Assembly: GCF_030167905.1 (NCBI RefSeq)
Contig: NZ_JARGNA010000005.1
Coordinates: 248,001-312,000, forward strand
Length of the DNA stretch: 64,000 bases
Direction: 5' to 3'
Source: Flavobacterium terrisoli
GTDB lineage: Bacteria; Bacteroidota; Bacteroidia; Flavobacteriales; Flavobacteriaceae
Part shown: piece after piece, positions 18,684 through 26,232 of the stretch
Layout: each line of letters starts with the position of its first letter
How positions within the stretch are numbered: the first letter of the stretch is position 1
The notes under the pieces: generated by a model
Databases searched by the model: none
Seen by the model: the letters and a program-made list of their open reading frames with translations, nothing else
Told to the model about the DNA's origin: nothing
Translations under genes and position numbers: made by a program

Positions 18684-18699
18684 ATTGCCAATGTAGAAG

Positions 18700-19551
18700 C
18701 TAAACGGCTTTTACGATTTCAGCAAAAGTACCTTTTTTCCCGATAATTTTGAGGTCAAACAATTGATTTTGAATTTTGTTTAACACTTTCTCTTCTAAAG
18801 GTTTTTGCGACCATTTGGTCAGCGATAACCATTCCTGAATATCTTCGGTTTTTTGATGGTATTTGGACGCCAAAGTTCTGTCAATACTTGGAATGTCTTT
18901 GAACTCGGCGGTAGTATTATTGATAATATCGAGAAGTAGATCAACCGTTTGAAAATTGTTCTCCAAAAATTCATTTCGAACCGCAATCACAAAGCAAGGC
19001 CAAGGCGTTGGACAATCGGCAACACGACGAAAAACACCTTTGTCTACCAAAGGTTTGGTCATAAAACGTTCCCACATGAAATAATCGGCAGTGCCATTGG
19101 TTAAGGCTTCCACCGCGCCATCAATGGTGTTGACGATTTCAAATTCTAATTTTTCGGTGTTCCAGTTATTATTTTGTGCATTTACATACGCCATCAAATG
19201 GGAACCTGATCCATAACGTGAAATCGCCACTTTGGTGTTTTCCAAATCGGCTAAAGTTTTATAATTTGAATGGGCACCAACATGTATTCCCCAAATCAAT
19301 GGGCTTTCGACATAAACCTGTACAATCGAACTCGGATTACCGCCAACAATGTCTTTGACAATGCCTTCGGTTAAAATTACCGCAATATCAGTTTCACCAT
19401 CGCGGAGCATTTGACACATTTTGCCTGTGCCTTCAGGAACATCAGTCCATTGCAAATCGATGCCGACTTTCTCAAACTCGCCATCATCGATGCATAAATG
19501 CCAAGGTAAATTAAAATGTTCCGGAACGCCGGCGATTCGTATTGTTTTCAT
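18700..19551 (-). CDS. cytoplasmic Ca3427-like (NMT1/THI5 fold) binding protein
   Basis: 283 residues from the ATG at 19551; a longer frame reaching 19599 would overlap the upstream gene and lacks support. The start IRIAGVPEHFNLPWH, the VPEGTGKMCQML segment and YVESPLIWGIHVG closely resemble the Candida Ca3427 family of type 2 periplasmic-binding-like proteins. There is no signal peptide or lipobox, and no ABC permease or ATPase gene nearby, so it is unlikely to be a classical transporter subunit. Ligand and role are unknown; a pyrimidine- or thiamine-precursor-like ligand is only a guess from the fold. It starts 7 bases after the glycosidase-like lipoprotein gene. Confidence 0.82.
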   Translation of the reverse strand: MKTIRIAGVPEHFNLPWHLCIDDGEFEKVGIDLQWTDVPEGTGKMCQMLRDGETDIAVILTEGIVKDIVGGNPSSIVQVYVESPLIWGIHVGAHSNYKTLADLENTKVAISRYGSGSHLMAYVNAQNNNWNTEKLEFEIVNTIDGAVEALTNGTADYFMWERFMTKPLVDKGVFRRVADCPTPWPCFVIAVRNEFLENNFQTVDLLLDIINNTTAEFKDIPSIDRTLASKYHQKTEDIQEWLSLTKWSQKPLEEKVLNKIQNQLFDLKIIGKKGTFAEIVKAV

Positions 19552-19558
19552 GATTGAT

Positions 19559-20668
19559 TTAGTTTTTTTGTTTTGCCATCCATTGCAGCCAGGAATCATA
19601 AGCCAGACGTTCGTTGCCGTTCTGATCTTTTAAGCCGGTGTCCTGCCAAAGACCAAATAAATCCTGGTATAAACCCATCGACACCAAAGTCTGATTGGCG
19701 TGATCATAATCTTTACTGCAGAACCAAATGATGAATTCGGCCTGATGCGTATTGCAAAGTTGGCACATTTTCTCCAGATAATCCTTTTGCCAAGCTTCGG
19801 TGCCCTGTTTGTTTAAACTGAATGATGGAATGACTAAGTTTTCAGCTATATAGGCGGTCTCGGCAATCACCAAAGGTTTGTTGGCCAAATTGATGAATCG
19901 CTCAAAATAATTCGCCGGAAACAGCGCGGGATTTGTGTTTCCTCCCGCAGAAGAACTTACGGTGACATAAGGATAAGCACTCAATCCGACATAATCGGTA
20001 TAGGGAATTAACTGATTGGCATTGTTGAGACCTTCGGTAGTTTCATCCACGATAAAGCTCACGAATAGAGGAATGTTTGGGTATTTGTTTTTCAGATAAG
20101 GGTAAATCTGGGATAAAAAATCTTTGTATAACGCAAAATCAGCATTTGGAAAAGTAGCCACATTACTTTCAACGCCATAGTTGATATAATCAGGTTGAAA
20201 AGAATCGATTAACCAACTCATATAATTTTTATAGGCCATAATTACATCAGGATGATTGACCGGTAAATTTTCCCAGTTGTCCTGAATCGTTCCGGAAACT
20301 GTTGAATTGGCATAGTAATCTGCTTTGTGGATTCGGGTTAAATTCAAAGCCGAAACGCTCAATAAAATTTTCTTATTGGCTGAAGTCCTTGTAATCCTGT
20401 TTTGCACATCCTGTTGGAGTTGGACAGGCATGGGTTGGTTGTTGAATGCTTCTTCATAGGGAATGCCATCGTCAAAATGATGGGAAACCATATCGCAATG
20501 CTCGTTGATGAACTGGTAAACGGTATCCACTTCTGCTAGAGTGAAATCGCCCGGCCATGGCGTTACGCCCATATAAAACGATCTTTTCTCCGTTCCGGTT
20601 GCATCGTTATCGCTGCAACCAACGGTGAAGAAGTAAATAATGCATAAAGTCAATAATAAATGCTTCAT
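19559..20668 (-). CDS. lipoprotein with clan GH-A-like glycosidase domain
   Basis: 369 residues. The lipobox is FTVGC with Cys18, followed by SDNDATG. The mature domain looks like a TIM barrel of clan GH-A, closest in feel to GH53 endo-galactanases: YINYGVESN contains the candidate acid/base Glu after strand 4, and KPLVIAETAY contains the candidate nucleophile Glu after strand 7. Between them lies DYVGLSAYPYV, a strand-6 type motif. The family assignment is tentative. It may act on a beta-linked polysaccharide at the cell surface. The gene is followed after 7 bases by the Ca3427-like gene; no SusC/SusD pair is present. Confidence 0.72.
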   Translation of the reverse strand: MKHLLLTLCIIYFFTVGCSDNDATGTEKRSFYMGVTPWPGDFTLAEVDTVYQFINEHCDMVSHHFDDGIPYEEAFNNQPMPVQLQQDVQNRITRTSANKKILLSVSALNLTRIHKADYYANSTVSGTIQDNWENLPVNHPDVIMAYKNYMSWLIDSFQPDYINYGVESNVATFPNADFALYKDFLSQIYPYLKNKYPNIPLFVSFIVDETTEGLNNANQLIPYTDYVGLSAYPYVTVSSSAGGNTNPALFPANYFERFINLANKPLVIAETAYIAENLVIPSFSLNKQGTEAWQKDYLEKMCQLCNTHQAEFIIWFCSKDYDHANQTLVSMGLYQDLFGLWQDTGLKDQNGNERLAYDSWLQWMAKQKN

Positions 20669-20700
20669 TGTTTTTTTGTTTTGTTTAGCGAAAAACTGCT

Positions 20701-21186
20701 TTAATGGCTGGACTTAATTTTATATGCATTATCAAAGTATTTGTCATATTCACTTCTGCTTAACTTGTATTTACACTTCGCAGATGGATGTAATTGGTCT
20801 AACATAAAACCATGAACTGGCATTTTCACTCGTGTACAAGTTCCAGACAAATGAACAGTTACAGTTGCTGTATCTTTCAAATGAGTATGAAATAATTCTC
20901 TAATTTCAGAATAATTTCTTTCAGCTAAACCTCTAAAAGCATAACATCTTAAAAGTGCATTGTCATGTTCAGTTAAAAATACTAGATCGTCATTTGAAGC
21001 AATATTTTGCAGAGCTTTAAATTTTCTATTTTCGCTTGTTTCATCTAGCAAAACCAGCTTTTCTTTAGATAAGCTATCAACCGCAATCTGGACTTTTTTG
21101 TCAAGCTTATCTTTTTCTGTTTGTCTTGAACAAAAGGAAAATAACATTTGGACAAAAAGAAGAAAAATTAAACTATGTTTTCTCAT
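20701..21186 (-). CDS. small lipoprotein of unknown function
   Basis: 161 residues. The lipoprotein signal ends LFSFC with Cys19. The mature part begins with a charged helix (EKDKLDKKVQIAVDSLSKEK) and continues with a helical repeat-like stretch (NDDLVFLTEHDNALLRCYAF). Several cysteines occur late in the chain (GTCTR, AKCKY). Base composition is AT-richer than the flanking genes. No domain recognised. A 32-base gap separates it from the next leftward gene. Confidence 0.7.
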   Translation of the reverse strand: MRKHSLIFLLFVQMLFSFCSRQTEKDKLDKKVQIAVDSLSKEKLVLLDETSENRKFKALQNIASNDDLVFLTEHDNALLRCYAFRGLAERNYSEIRELFHTHLKDTATVTVHLSGTCTRVKMPVHGFMLDQLHPSAKCKYKLSRSEYDKYFDNAYKIKSSH

Positions 21187-21246
21187 AATAGTTGATTTAG
21201 TCTTGCCATTAACTATAATATAAACGTCAAATTCCCCAAAATAGTA

Positions 21247-21780
21247 TTAACGATTAGGGTTTTTCATTTGCCACCAATTCCAGATGACACCATCTTTATC
21301 GGGATAGTTTTCAATGAATGACATTCCGATTTTTTCCAAAACACGATTGGAAGCGCCATTTTCGTGATGCGCATAGGCGTTCATAATATCAATTTTCATT
21401 TCGTTAAAACCATAATCCAACCAGGCCAATGAAGCTTCAGAAGCATAACCTTTGCCCCAGAATTTTGGGTTCAATCGATAGCCATAATCATAAAAGTTGA
21501 TATTACCGTTTTCGGGTTCATCAGTGATAAATTTGATACCAGTCCAACCGATGAATTCGCCGGTTTCTTTTAGGATTGTGGCAAATCGACCAATATTATT
21601 TCTTTCATATTGACCGTGGATGTTTTCGATAACTTTAATGATTTCTTCAATGGTTTGTGTCGGATTCTGCCAAAGGTATTTGTGCACTTCGGGATTACTA
21701 TCCATGGCAAACATATCGGCTGCATCAGAAAGTTCCAATGGGCGAAGTATAAGTCGGTCGGTTGCTAGAGTTATGTTCAT
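21247..21780 (-). CDS. GNAT family N-acetyltransferase (RimJ/RimL type)
   Basis: 177 residues. The pattern is typical of RimJ/RimL-like GNATs: TDRLILRPLELSDAADMFAM at the start, then YGYRLNPKFWGKGYASEA, the acetyl-CoA binding loop (Q/RxxGxG/A type), and NGASNRVLEKIGM near the end. The substrate is not predictable. The start overlaps the stop of the upstream GNAT gene by 4 bases. The two proteins are clearly paralogous (shared LRPLELSD near the N-terminus), so this looks like a tandem duplication. Confidence 0.88.
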   Translation of the reverse strand: MNITLATDRLILRPLELSDAADMFAMDSNPEVHKYLWQNPTQTIEEIIKVIENIHGQYERNNIGRFATILKETGEFIGWTGIKFITDEPENGNINFYDYGYRLNPKFWGKGYASEASLAWLDYGFNEMKIDIMNAYAHHENGASNRVLEKIGMSFIENYPDKDGVIWNWWQMKNPNR

Positions 21781-22307
21781 TTATTGAATTTGTTTTTTTC
21801 AAATTGGTACCAACTGTGTGGCTGATTATTGGCTAAATATTCATTGGTAAATTCAAAACCGAGTTTTTGCAAAACGGTATTGGAACCAATATTGTCACTC
21901 ACGGCGCAGGCATAGATGATAGGCAGTTTCATTGTGTTGAAGCCGTATTCCAACCAGGCGATTGCCGCTTCGGTGGCGTAACCTTTGCGCCAGTGTTCTT
22001 CGGCAAACCGATAGCCCAAATCATAAAAATCGATATGATTGTTTTCTAAAGCCGCCCTGTATTTTAACCCTGAAAAGCCGATGAGTTTATTCGTGTTCTT
22101 TAAAATCACGGCAAATCTTCCAATCCCGTTTTTCTGGTATTCATTGATGATTTTCTGAATGTACTGTTTGGTTTCTTCTCTTGTCTGCAAAGGATTTCTC
22201 AAATAGGCATTGACATTTGGGTTGTTATTCATCGCAAAGAAATCATCCACATCAGAAAGTTCCAATGGGCGAAGGATCAATCGTTCGGTTTCAAGAATTA
22301 GATTCAT
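21777..22307 (-). CDS. GNAT family N-acetyltransferase (RimJ/RimL type), paralogue
   Basis: 176 residues. It begins MNLILETERLILRPLELSDV and has the acetyl-CoA loop in LGYRFAEEHWRKGYATEA and a GSNTVLQKLGFEF segment. It is the paralogue of the next gene downstream. Both ends overlap neighbours by 4 bases (ATGA-type junctions), so VOC protein, GNAT and GNAT form one tightly coupled unit. The substrate is unknown; small-molecule or ribosomal protein acetylation are both possible for this family. Confidence 0.88.
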   Translation of the reverse strand: MNLILETERLILRPLELSDVDDFFAMNNNPNVNAYLRNPLQTREETKQYIQKIINEYQKNGIGRFAVILKNTNKLIGFSGLKYRAALENNHIDFYDLGYRFAEEHWRKGYATEAAIAWLEYGFNTMKLPIIYACAVSDNIGSNTVLQKLGFEFTNEYLANNQPHSWYQFEKNKFNK

Positions 22308-22681
22308 GCCGTTTTTGAGCTTGAAATGATAATGCGATAGCCGTCAGGATCTAAAACCATAATGCCGTTTTGGTTCCAATAGGGATTTTTTGACTCAATG
22401 GTTTTAATACCGTTTTCGGCCAGCTGATCAATCAAAGCTTTATATTCTGATATGGTTTTCGGATAAAAAACCAGTATATCGTCTTCATCAAAAGTGTGCT
22501 TGGCCAAATCGTCGGATTTTGTAAATTCCAAATGCCAGTCTAGCGTTGGTTTCCCAATAAAAATACCGTCATAACCATCATGGTTTTCAAAACTGCCCAA
22601 TAATTCCATGCCCAAAACATCAATATAGAAAGCTTTGATTCTTTCTAAATCGTTGGTGTGTCGGGCATATCTGAAAGTCAT
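22304..22681 (-). CDS. VOC family (glyoxalase/bleomycin-resistance fold) protein
   Basis: 125 residues. A vicinal oxygen chelate domain is shown by the start TFRYARHTNDLERIKAFYID, the central DGIFIGKP and WHLEFTKS strands, and the ending VLDPDGYRIIISS. Such proteins bind a divalent metal and act as dioxygenases, isomerases or antibiotic-binding proteins. Candidate metal ligands are His8, the Glu in WHLEFT, and others not resolved here. It is the first gene of a three-gene overlapping unit with the two GNATs, which suggests a detoxification or resistance role, by inference only. Confidence 0.85.
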   Translation of the reverse strand: MTFRYARHTNDLERIKAFYIDVLGMELLGSFENHDGYDGIFIGKPTLDWHLEFTKSDDLAKHTFDEDDILVFYPKTISEYKALIDQLAENGIKTIESKNPYWNQNGIMVLDPDGYRIIISSSKTA

Positions 22682-22696
22682 GGTTTTTACATTTTT

Positions 22697-22791
22697 AGCC
22701 CCGATTGCAGCAAGTATCCTTTTTTTAAAATAAGCACCTCGACTGCGCTCGGTGTGACAAAAAAAGATACTGCGGAAAGCGGGAATTGGCT
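22697..22791. repeat. structured intergenic repeat (long imperfect hairpin with inner REP-like stem)
   Basis: This element fills the gap between the nucleoside phosphorylase and VOC genes. Outer arms AGCC/GGCT (22697-22700, 22788-22791) and CCCG/CGGG (22700-22703, 22780-22783) are followed by a strong inner stem: AGTATC, a bulged C and TTTTTTT (22713-22726) pair with AAAAAAA and GATACT (22759-22771). The apical part holds CACCTCGACTGCGCTCGGTG (22735-22754), a self-complementary REP-like sequence. From memory, very similar intergenic elements are dispersed in many Flavobacteriaceae genomes; this was not checked. It may double as a transcription terminator for the phosphorylase gene. Confidence 0.65.
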
Positions 22792-22798
22792 TCTAAAA

Positions 22799-23665
22799 TT
22801 ATTGAGACAATTTATCCAAAGTATACGCAATCAAAGCATCTACGGCTTTGTATGGGTCTTCGCTGAACGTTCCCGTCGCCCTGTTGGCGATGATAGCGTT
22901 CAATGACAAACAGTTGTGTCCAAGGAGTTTTCCTAAACCGTAAATCGCTGCGGTCTCCATTTCGAGGTTGGTCATTTTAATGCCTTCGAATTCGAAGCTG
23001 TCCATTTTGGTATTCAATTCAGGATCCTGGATTTCGAGACGCAACACACGGCCTTGTGGTCCGTAGAAACCGCCGGCAGTTCCGGTGAAACCTTTGTGCA
23101 TTTGGCTACTTTCGATTCGTTTTTCCAAGGTTTCCGAACAGGTAATTACATATGGTCGCCCTTTTCTCAAGTCCCAATCAGTTTGTTTGATGAAGGCTTC
23201 TTCGAGGTTTTTTTCTGAAACTTCGTCAATCAGATAGGAGCGAAGCATATTGTCTAAGCCCATGCCGTATTTGCTCATCACAAAGCTGTCGCAGGGAATA
23301 TCAGCCTGCAGCGAACCCGAGGTTCCGATGCGGACAATGTTTAGGGAAACCAATTCTTCTTTTGGCTCACGGGTTTCCAAATCGATGTTGACCAAAGCAT
23401 CCAGTTCGTTCATCACGATGTCGATATTGTCCGGGCCGATTCCGGTGGACATTACGGTCATTCTTTTGCCTTTAAACTTCCCGGTTTGGGTTTTGAATTC
23501 GCGTTTTTGGGTCGAGAATTCTATACTGTCAAAGAACTGCGTGATTTTTTCTACTCGGTTTTGGTCGCCCACAAAGATGATATCATGTGCGATATGTTCG
23601 GGTTTGAGGTTTAAGTGATAGACGCTGCCGTCAGGGTTTAATATTAATTCTGATGATTGGATCAT
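22799..23665 (-). CDS. nucleoside phosphorylase (uridine phosphorylase-like)
   Basis: 288 residues of the PNP/UDP family, which reversibly cleaves nucleosides with phosphate to the base and (deoxy)ribose-1-phosphate in salvage. Signatures are VGDQNRVEKI at the N-terminus (phosphate and sugar site), MSTGIGPDNIDIVMNEL, VRIGTSGSLQ, and NLEMETAAIYGLGKLLGH with the ribose-binding MET motif. It is most like uridine phosphorylase, though purine specificity cannot be excluded. Its ATG is directly preceded by the seven-copy heptamer array, so the array lies in the leader or promoter of this gene. Confidence 0.9.
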   Translation of the reverse strand: MIQSSELILNPDGSVYHLNLKPEHIAHDIIFVGDQNRVEKITQFFDSIEFSTQKREFKTQTGKFKGKRMTVMSTGIGPDNIDIVMNELDALVNIDLETREPKEELVSLNIVRIGTSGSLQADIPCDSFVMSKYGMGLDNMLRSYLIDEVSEKNLEEAFIKQTDWDLRKGRPYVITCSETLEKRIESSQMHKGFTGTAGGFYGPQGRVLRLEIQDPELNTKMDSFEFEGIKMTNLEMETAAIYGLGKLLGHNCLSLNAIIANRATGTFSEDPYKAVDALIAYTLDKLSQ

Positions 23666-23668
23666 TTT

Positions 23669-23720
23669 GAGTTATGAGTTATGAGTTATGAGTTATGAGT
23701 TATGAGTTATGAGTTATGAG
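23669..23720 (-). repeat. perfect heptamer array, seven copies of GAGTTAT (ATAACTC)
   Basis: Seven identical 7-base units plus three bases. On the strand of the following gene the unit reads ATAACTC and the array ends about three bases before the phosphorylase ATG. It is the same unit and orientation as at 344-364. Perfect copies suggest recent or ongoing expansion. Confidence 0.95.
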
Positions 23721-23792
23721 TTTTTACCTTTTAACTTCAACTCTATTATATGTTTTTTTCTTGCTTTTTTTCTCTTGCTTCTTACTTCTGAA
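23721..23792 (-). repeat. degenerate heptamer tract reaching the stop codon
   Basis: The rest of the gap is also 7-base periodic: TTTTACC, TTTTAAC, TTCAACT, then TTCTTGC (23758), TTTTTTT (23765), CTCTTGC (23772), TTCTTAC (23779), TTCTGAA (23786). The last unit abuts the stop codon (23793-23795) of the SUI1-like gene. Confidence 0.65.
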
Positions 23793-24125
23793 TCATCCTC
23801 CGACACGTTTGGTTTTGAAGCCTTTGTCCTGAAGCAGTTTCATGATTTTGTCGCGGTAATCGCCTTGAATGATGATGGCGCCGTCTTTGAAAGTACCGCC
23901 AACGCTGAGTTTGGTTTTGATTTCCTTGGCTAAGACTTTGAAATCCTCGTCACTGCCATCATAGCCTTCGATGATGGTTGTTGCTTTGCCTTTGCGTTTT
24001 TCGTATTTGCAAATCATCGGCTCCTTTTGGATAAAAAGCTCGTGATTTTCTTCGGCAACTGCTTCCGGTTCGTTCGATGGTTCGTGGTCGGGAAAGAGTT
24101 TTTTTAATTGTTCCTGTAAGTCCAT
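23793..24125 (-). CDS. eIF1/SUI1-family translation factor
   Basis: 110 residues from the ATG at 24125 (MDLQEQLKKLFPDH); a frame to 24170 adds residues without family likeness. The C-terminal half is a SUI1 domain: RKGKATTIIEGYDG, LSVGGTFKDGAIIIQGDYRDKI, and KGFKTKRVGG at the end, as in bacterial YciH proteins. These bind the small ribosomal subunit and discriminate initiation events; bacterial roles are poorly defined. The stop codon abuts a heptameric repeat tract that runs to the phosphorylase gene. Confidence 0.9.
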   Translation of the reverse strand: MDLQEQLKKLFPDHEPSNEPEAVAEENHELFIQKEPMICKYEKRKGKATTIIEGYDGSDEDFKVLAKEIKTKLSVGGTFKDGAIIIQGDYRDKIMKLLQDKGFKTKRVGG

Positions 24126-24199
24126 TTTAATTTGTAAAAAACCAAAAAAGACATCAAGTGTAAAACTCAATGTCTTTAATGAAATTATTGAATTAACCT

Positions 24200-25153
24200 T
24201 TACTTTTTCTTTAATCCTAGTTCTACCAGTCTTTCGTCAAGGAATTCACCTGCCGTGATGTCTTCAAATCCTTTCGGATGATCGGCATCAATACACTTCT
24301 CTAGACAGTTTAGTGGCATATCGCTCACCGGGTGCATAAAGAACGGAATAGAAAAACGTGATGTTCCCCACAATTCTCTTGGAGGATTCACTACCTGGTG
24401 AATCGTTGATTTCAATTTGTTATTGGTGTGGCGTGATAACATATCGCCCACATTAATCATCAACTCGTCCGGTTGTGCAATAGCATCTACCCATTCGCCG
24501 TTGTGATTTTGTACCTGTAATCCTTTCCCTTGTGCCCCCATTAAAAGTGTTATCAGGTTGATGTCACCATGTGCGGCAGCACGTACGGCGCCGTCTTTTG
24601 GTTCGTCAGTGATTGGCGGATAATGGATAGGTCTTAGGATACTGTTACCGTCTTTGATGTAGTTATCAAAATAAAACTCGTCCAAACCAATGTACAAAGC
24701 CAAAGCTCTTAATACATAAATACCTGTTTTTTCAAGCATTTTGTAAGCTTCCTTACCAACCTCATTAAAATGTGGCAATTCAGAAACGGTTACATTGTCC
24801 GGGTATTCGTGAGCGTATTTTGATCCTTCGCTAACGTATTGTCCAAAATGCCAAAATTCTTTCAAGTCACCGGCTGAACGCCCTTTTGCATGTTCTTTTC
24901 CAAAAGAAACATAACCGCGTTGGCCACCGATACCGGGAATTTCATAATTAGCTTTGGTTTCCAAAGGTAAGTTGAAGAAGTTACGCACTTCAGCGTATAA
25001 ATCTCCTACCAGTTTGTCATCAAGAAAATGACCTTTTAGTGCTACGAAGCCAATGTCTTCGTAAGCTTTTCCGATTTCATTTACAAATTTTTGTTTACGT
25101 GCCGGATCGTCCGACAGGAAATCACGTAAGTCAACACTTGGAATTTGTTGCAT
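24200..25153 (-). CDS. 2-oxoglutarate/Fe(II)-dependent oxygenase, isopenicillin N synthase-like family
   Basis: 317 residues. The N-terminal DIOX_N-type region is IPSVDLRDFLSDD, and the double-stranded beta-helix core has the iron facial triad: His and Asp in AAHGDINLITLL and a distal His in LKSTIHQVVNP. RFSIPFFMHP supplies the Arg-x-Ser motif for the 2-oxoglutarate carboxylate. Related proteins hydroxylate or desaturate small molecules; the substrate is not known. It has a clear promoter with an inverted repeat just downstream of the predicted transcription start. Confidence 0.9.
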   Translation of the reverse strand: MQQIPSVDLRDFLSDDPARKQKFVNEIGKAYEDIGFVALKGHFLDDKLVGDLYAEVRNFFNLPLETKANYEIPGIGGQRGYVSFGKEHAKGRSAGDLKEFWHFGQYVSEGSKYAHEYPDNVTVSELPHFNEVGKEAYKMLEKTGIYVLRALALYIGLDEFYFDNYIKDGNSILRPIHYPPITDEPKDGAVRAAAHGDINLITLLMGAQGKGLQVQNHNGEWVDAIAQPDELMINVGDMLSRHTNNKLKSTIHQVVNPPRELWGTSRFSIPFFMHPVSDMPLNCLEKCIDADHPKGFEDITAGEFLDERLVELGLKKK

Positions 25154-25183
25154 ACTACTAAAACTTTTTTGTTAATAACTTAA

Positions 25184-25200
25184 GTTGGAAAAATTCCAAC
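25184..25200. promoter_or_regulatory. perfect inverted repeat at predicted transcription start of the oxygenase gene
   Basis: GTTGGAA (25184-25190), AAA, TTCCAAC (25194-25200). It lies between the -7 element (25209-25216, minus strand) and the ATG at 25153, right where transcription should begin. It could be an operator for a dimeric regulator or a hairpin at the 5' end of the mRNA. Confidence 0.5.
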
Positions 25201-25208
25201 CATAACTA

Positions 25209-25243
25209 CAAATGTAACTAATTTTTAAATATAAAAATCCAAA
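25209..25243 (-). promoter_or_regulatory. promoter of the 2OG-Fe(II) oxygenase gene
   Basis: On the minus strand TTTG (25243-25240) is followed after 23 bases by TACATTTG (25216-25209), an exact TAnnTTTG match. Spacing is slightly longer than the 20 bases usual in this window. Confidence 0.55.
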
Positions 25244-25298
25244 GTTATTAACAATTGTTTCAGGATTATAGACTCATTCATAGAAGGTTAAAGACGTG

Positions 25299-25329
25299 TT
25301 GCTTTTTTAAATTAATTCCGTTAAATTTG
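25299..25329 (+). promoter_or_regulatory. promoter of the T9SS protein gene at 25362
   Basis: TTG (25299-25301), 20 bases, TAAATTTG (25322-25329). The -7 element ends 32 bases before the ATG. Confidence 0.6.
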
Positions 25330-25361
25330 GTTTATTATTAACCCCCTAAAAAAATACCACT

Positions 25362-26093
25362 ATGAATAAACTTTACACTTTATTTTTATTTATAACCGTT
25401 GGGATGCAGGCACAGCCCGGCAATTTGTGTACGGATCCTATAGTGATTACCACTTTGCCTTATAGCACAACTGATAACACTTCCAACTACGGTGATAATT
25501 ATGATCCGCCTACAGGTGCATCCATTGCCTGCGGTGCGGGAACTGCCGGTAATTACTATCTGGGAGGCAACGATGTGATTTACTCCTTTACGCCAGCGGT
25601 CAGCGGAACGGTTACCATTGAACTGCCTTCATCAGTTGCGTGGACTGGTCTTTTTGTTTTTACCAGTTGTGCCGGTATAGGTGCTCCGCCTTATGCCTGT
25701 AATTGTAGTTCGGCCGCCGGAAACAGAACCATCAGCAATATGGCGGTAACCGCGGGAACAACCTATTATATCGTAATTTCCTCGTGGCCTGCGCCTCAAA
25801 CCATTGCCTATACTTTGAATGTAACCCAAACAACCCTGGATAACAATGAAGTTAGCCAACCAAAATCAGTGGCTTTGTATCCTAATCCGGTGCGTCATGA
25901 ATTGTTTTTGGAAACCAATGACATTATTAAAAACGTGAATATTATATCGGTTAACGGCCAACGTTTGACAGCCAAACTGCAAAGCAATAACAGCATTAAT
26001 GTAGAAGGTTTGTCAGCCGGGTTTTATATCCTTGAAATGACCACGGAAGATGGCGTTACCTTGCACAAGAATTTTATAAAAGCAGCAAATTAA
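25362..26093 (+). CDS. small secreted T9SS type A sorting-domain protein
   Basis: 243 residues. The signal peptide ends MQAQ (residue 18). A single beta domain of pre-peptidase/jelly-roll type (about 19-155) has regularly placed cysteines (GNLCTDP, IACGAG, TSCAG, YACNCSSA). The C-terminal sorting domain starts near 168 (VALYPNPVRHELFLE) and ends TLHKNFIKAAN. Exported by the type IX system; binding function unknown. It has its own promoter upstream and a terminator downstream, so it is monocistronic. Confidence 0.86.
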   Translation: MNKLYTLFLFITVGMQAQPGNLCTDPIVITTLPYSTTDNTSNYGDNYDPPTGASIACGAGTAGNYYLGGNDVIYSFTPAVSGTVTIELPSSVAWTGLFVFTSCAGIGAPPYACNCSSAAGNRTISNMAVTAGTTYYIVISSWPAPQTIAYTLNVTQTTLDNNEVSQPKSVALYPNPVRHELFLETNDIIKNVNIISVNGQRLTAKLQSNNSINVEGLSAGFYILEMTTEDGVTLHKNFIKAAN

Positions 26094-26113
26094 TTTAGAA
26101 CCTATTTATAGTG

Positions 26114-26145
26114 AACCCCAAGCGATGATTCATTTGGGGTTTTTA
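26114..26145 (+). terminator. rho-independent terminator
   Basis: AACCCCAA (26114-26121), 12-base loop, TTGGGGTT (26134-26141), followed by Ts. It lies 20 bases after the stop of the T9SS protein. Confidence 0.85.
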
Positions 26146-26205
26146 TTTTGGCAAAATTGTGGCCAACTTTCCCATAAAAACTACAACGATTGAAATCTGT
26201 TTTTA

Positions 26206-26213
26206 TACTTTTG
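26206..26213 (+). promoter_or_regulatory. -7 promoter element for the E1 fusion gene
   Basis: TACTTTTG matches TAnnTTTG exactly and lies 19 bases before the ATG at 26233. No clear -33 partner. Confidence 0.45.
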
Positions 26214-26232
26214 CAACACTAAAATAAAACCG

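Noticed and set aside
18700-19551. ABC transporter substrate-binding subunit
   Set aside because: No signal peptide, lipobox or transporter genes; sequence is closer to the Ca3427-like cytoplasmic family.
23669-23720. CRISPR array
   Set aside because: Direct repeats of 7 bases abut each other with no spacers, and no cas genes are nearby.
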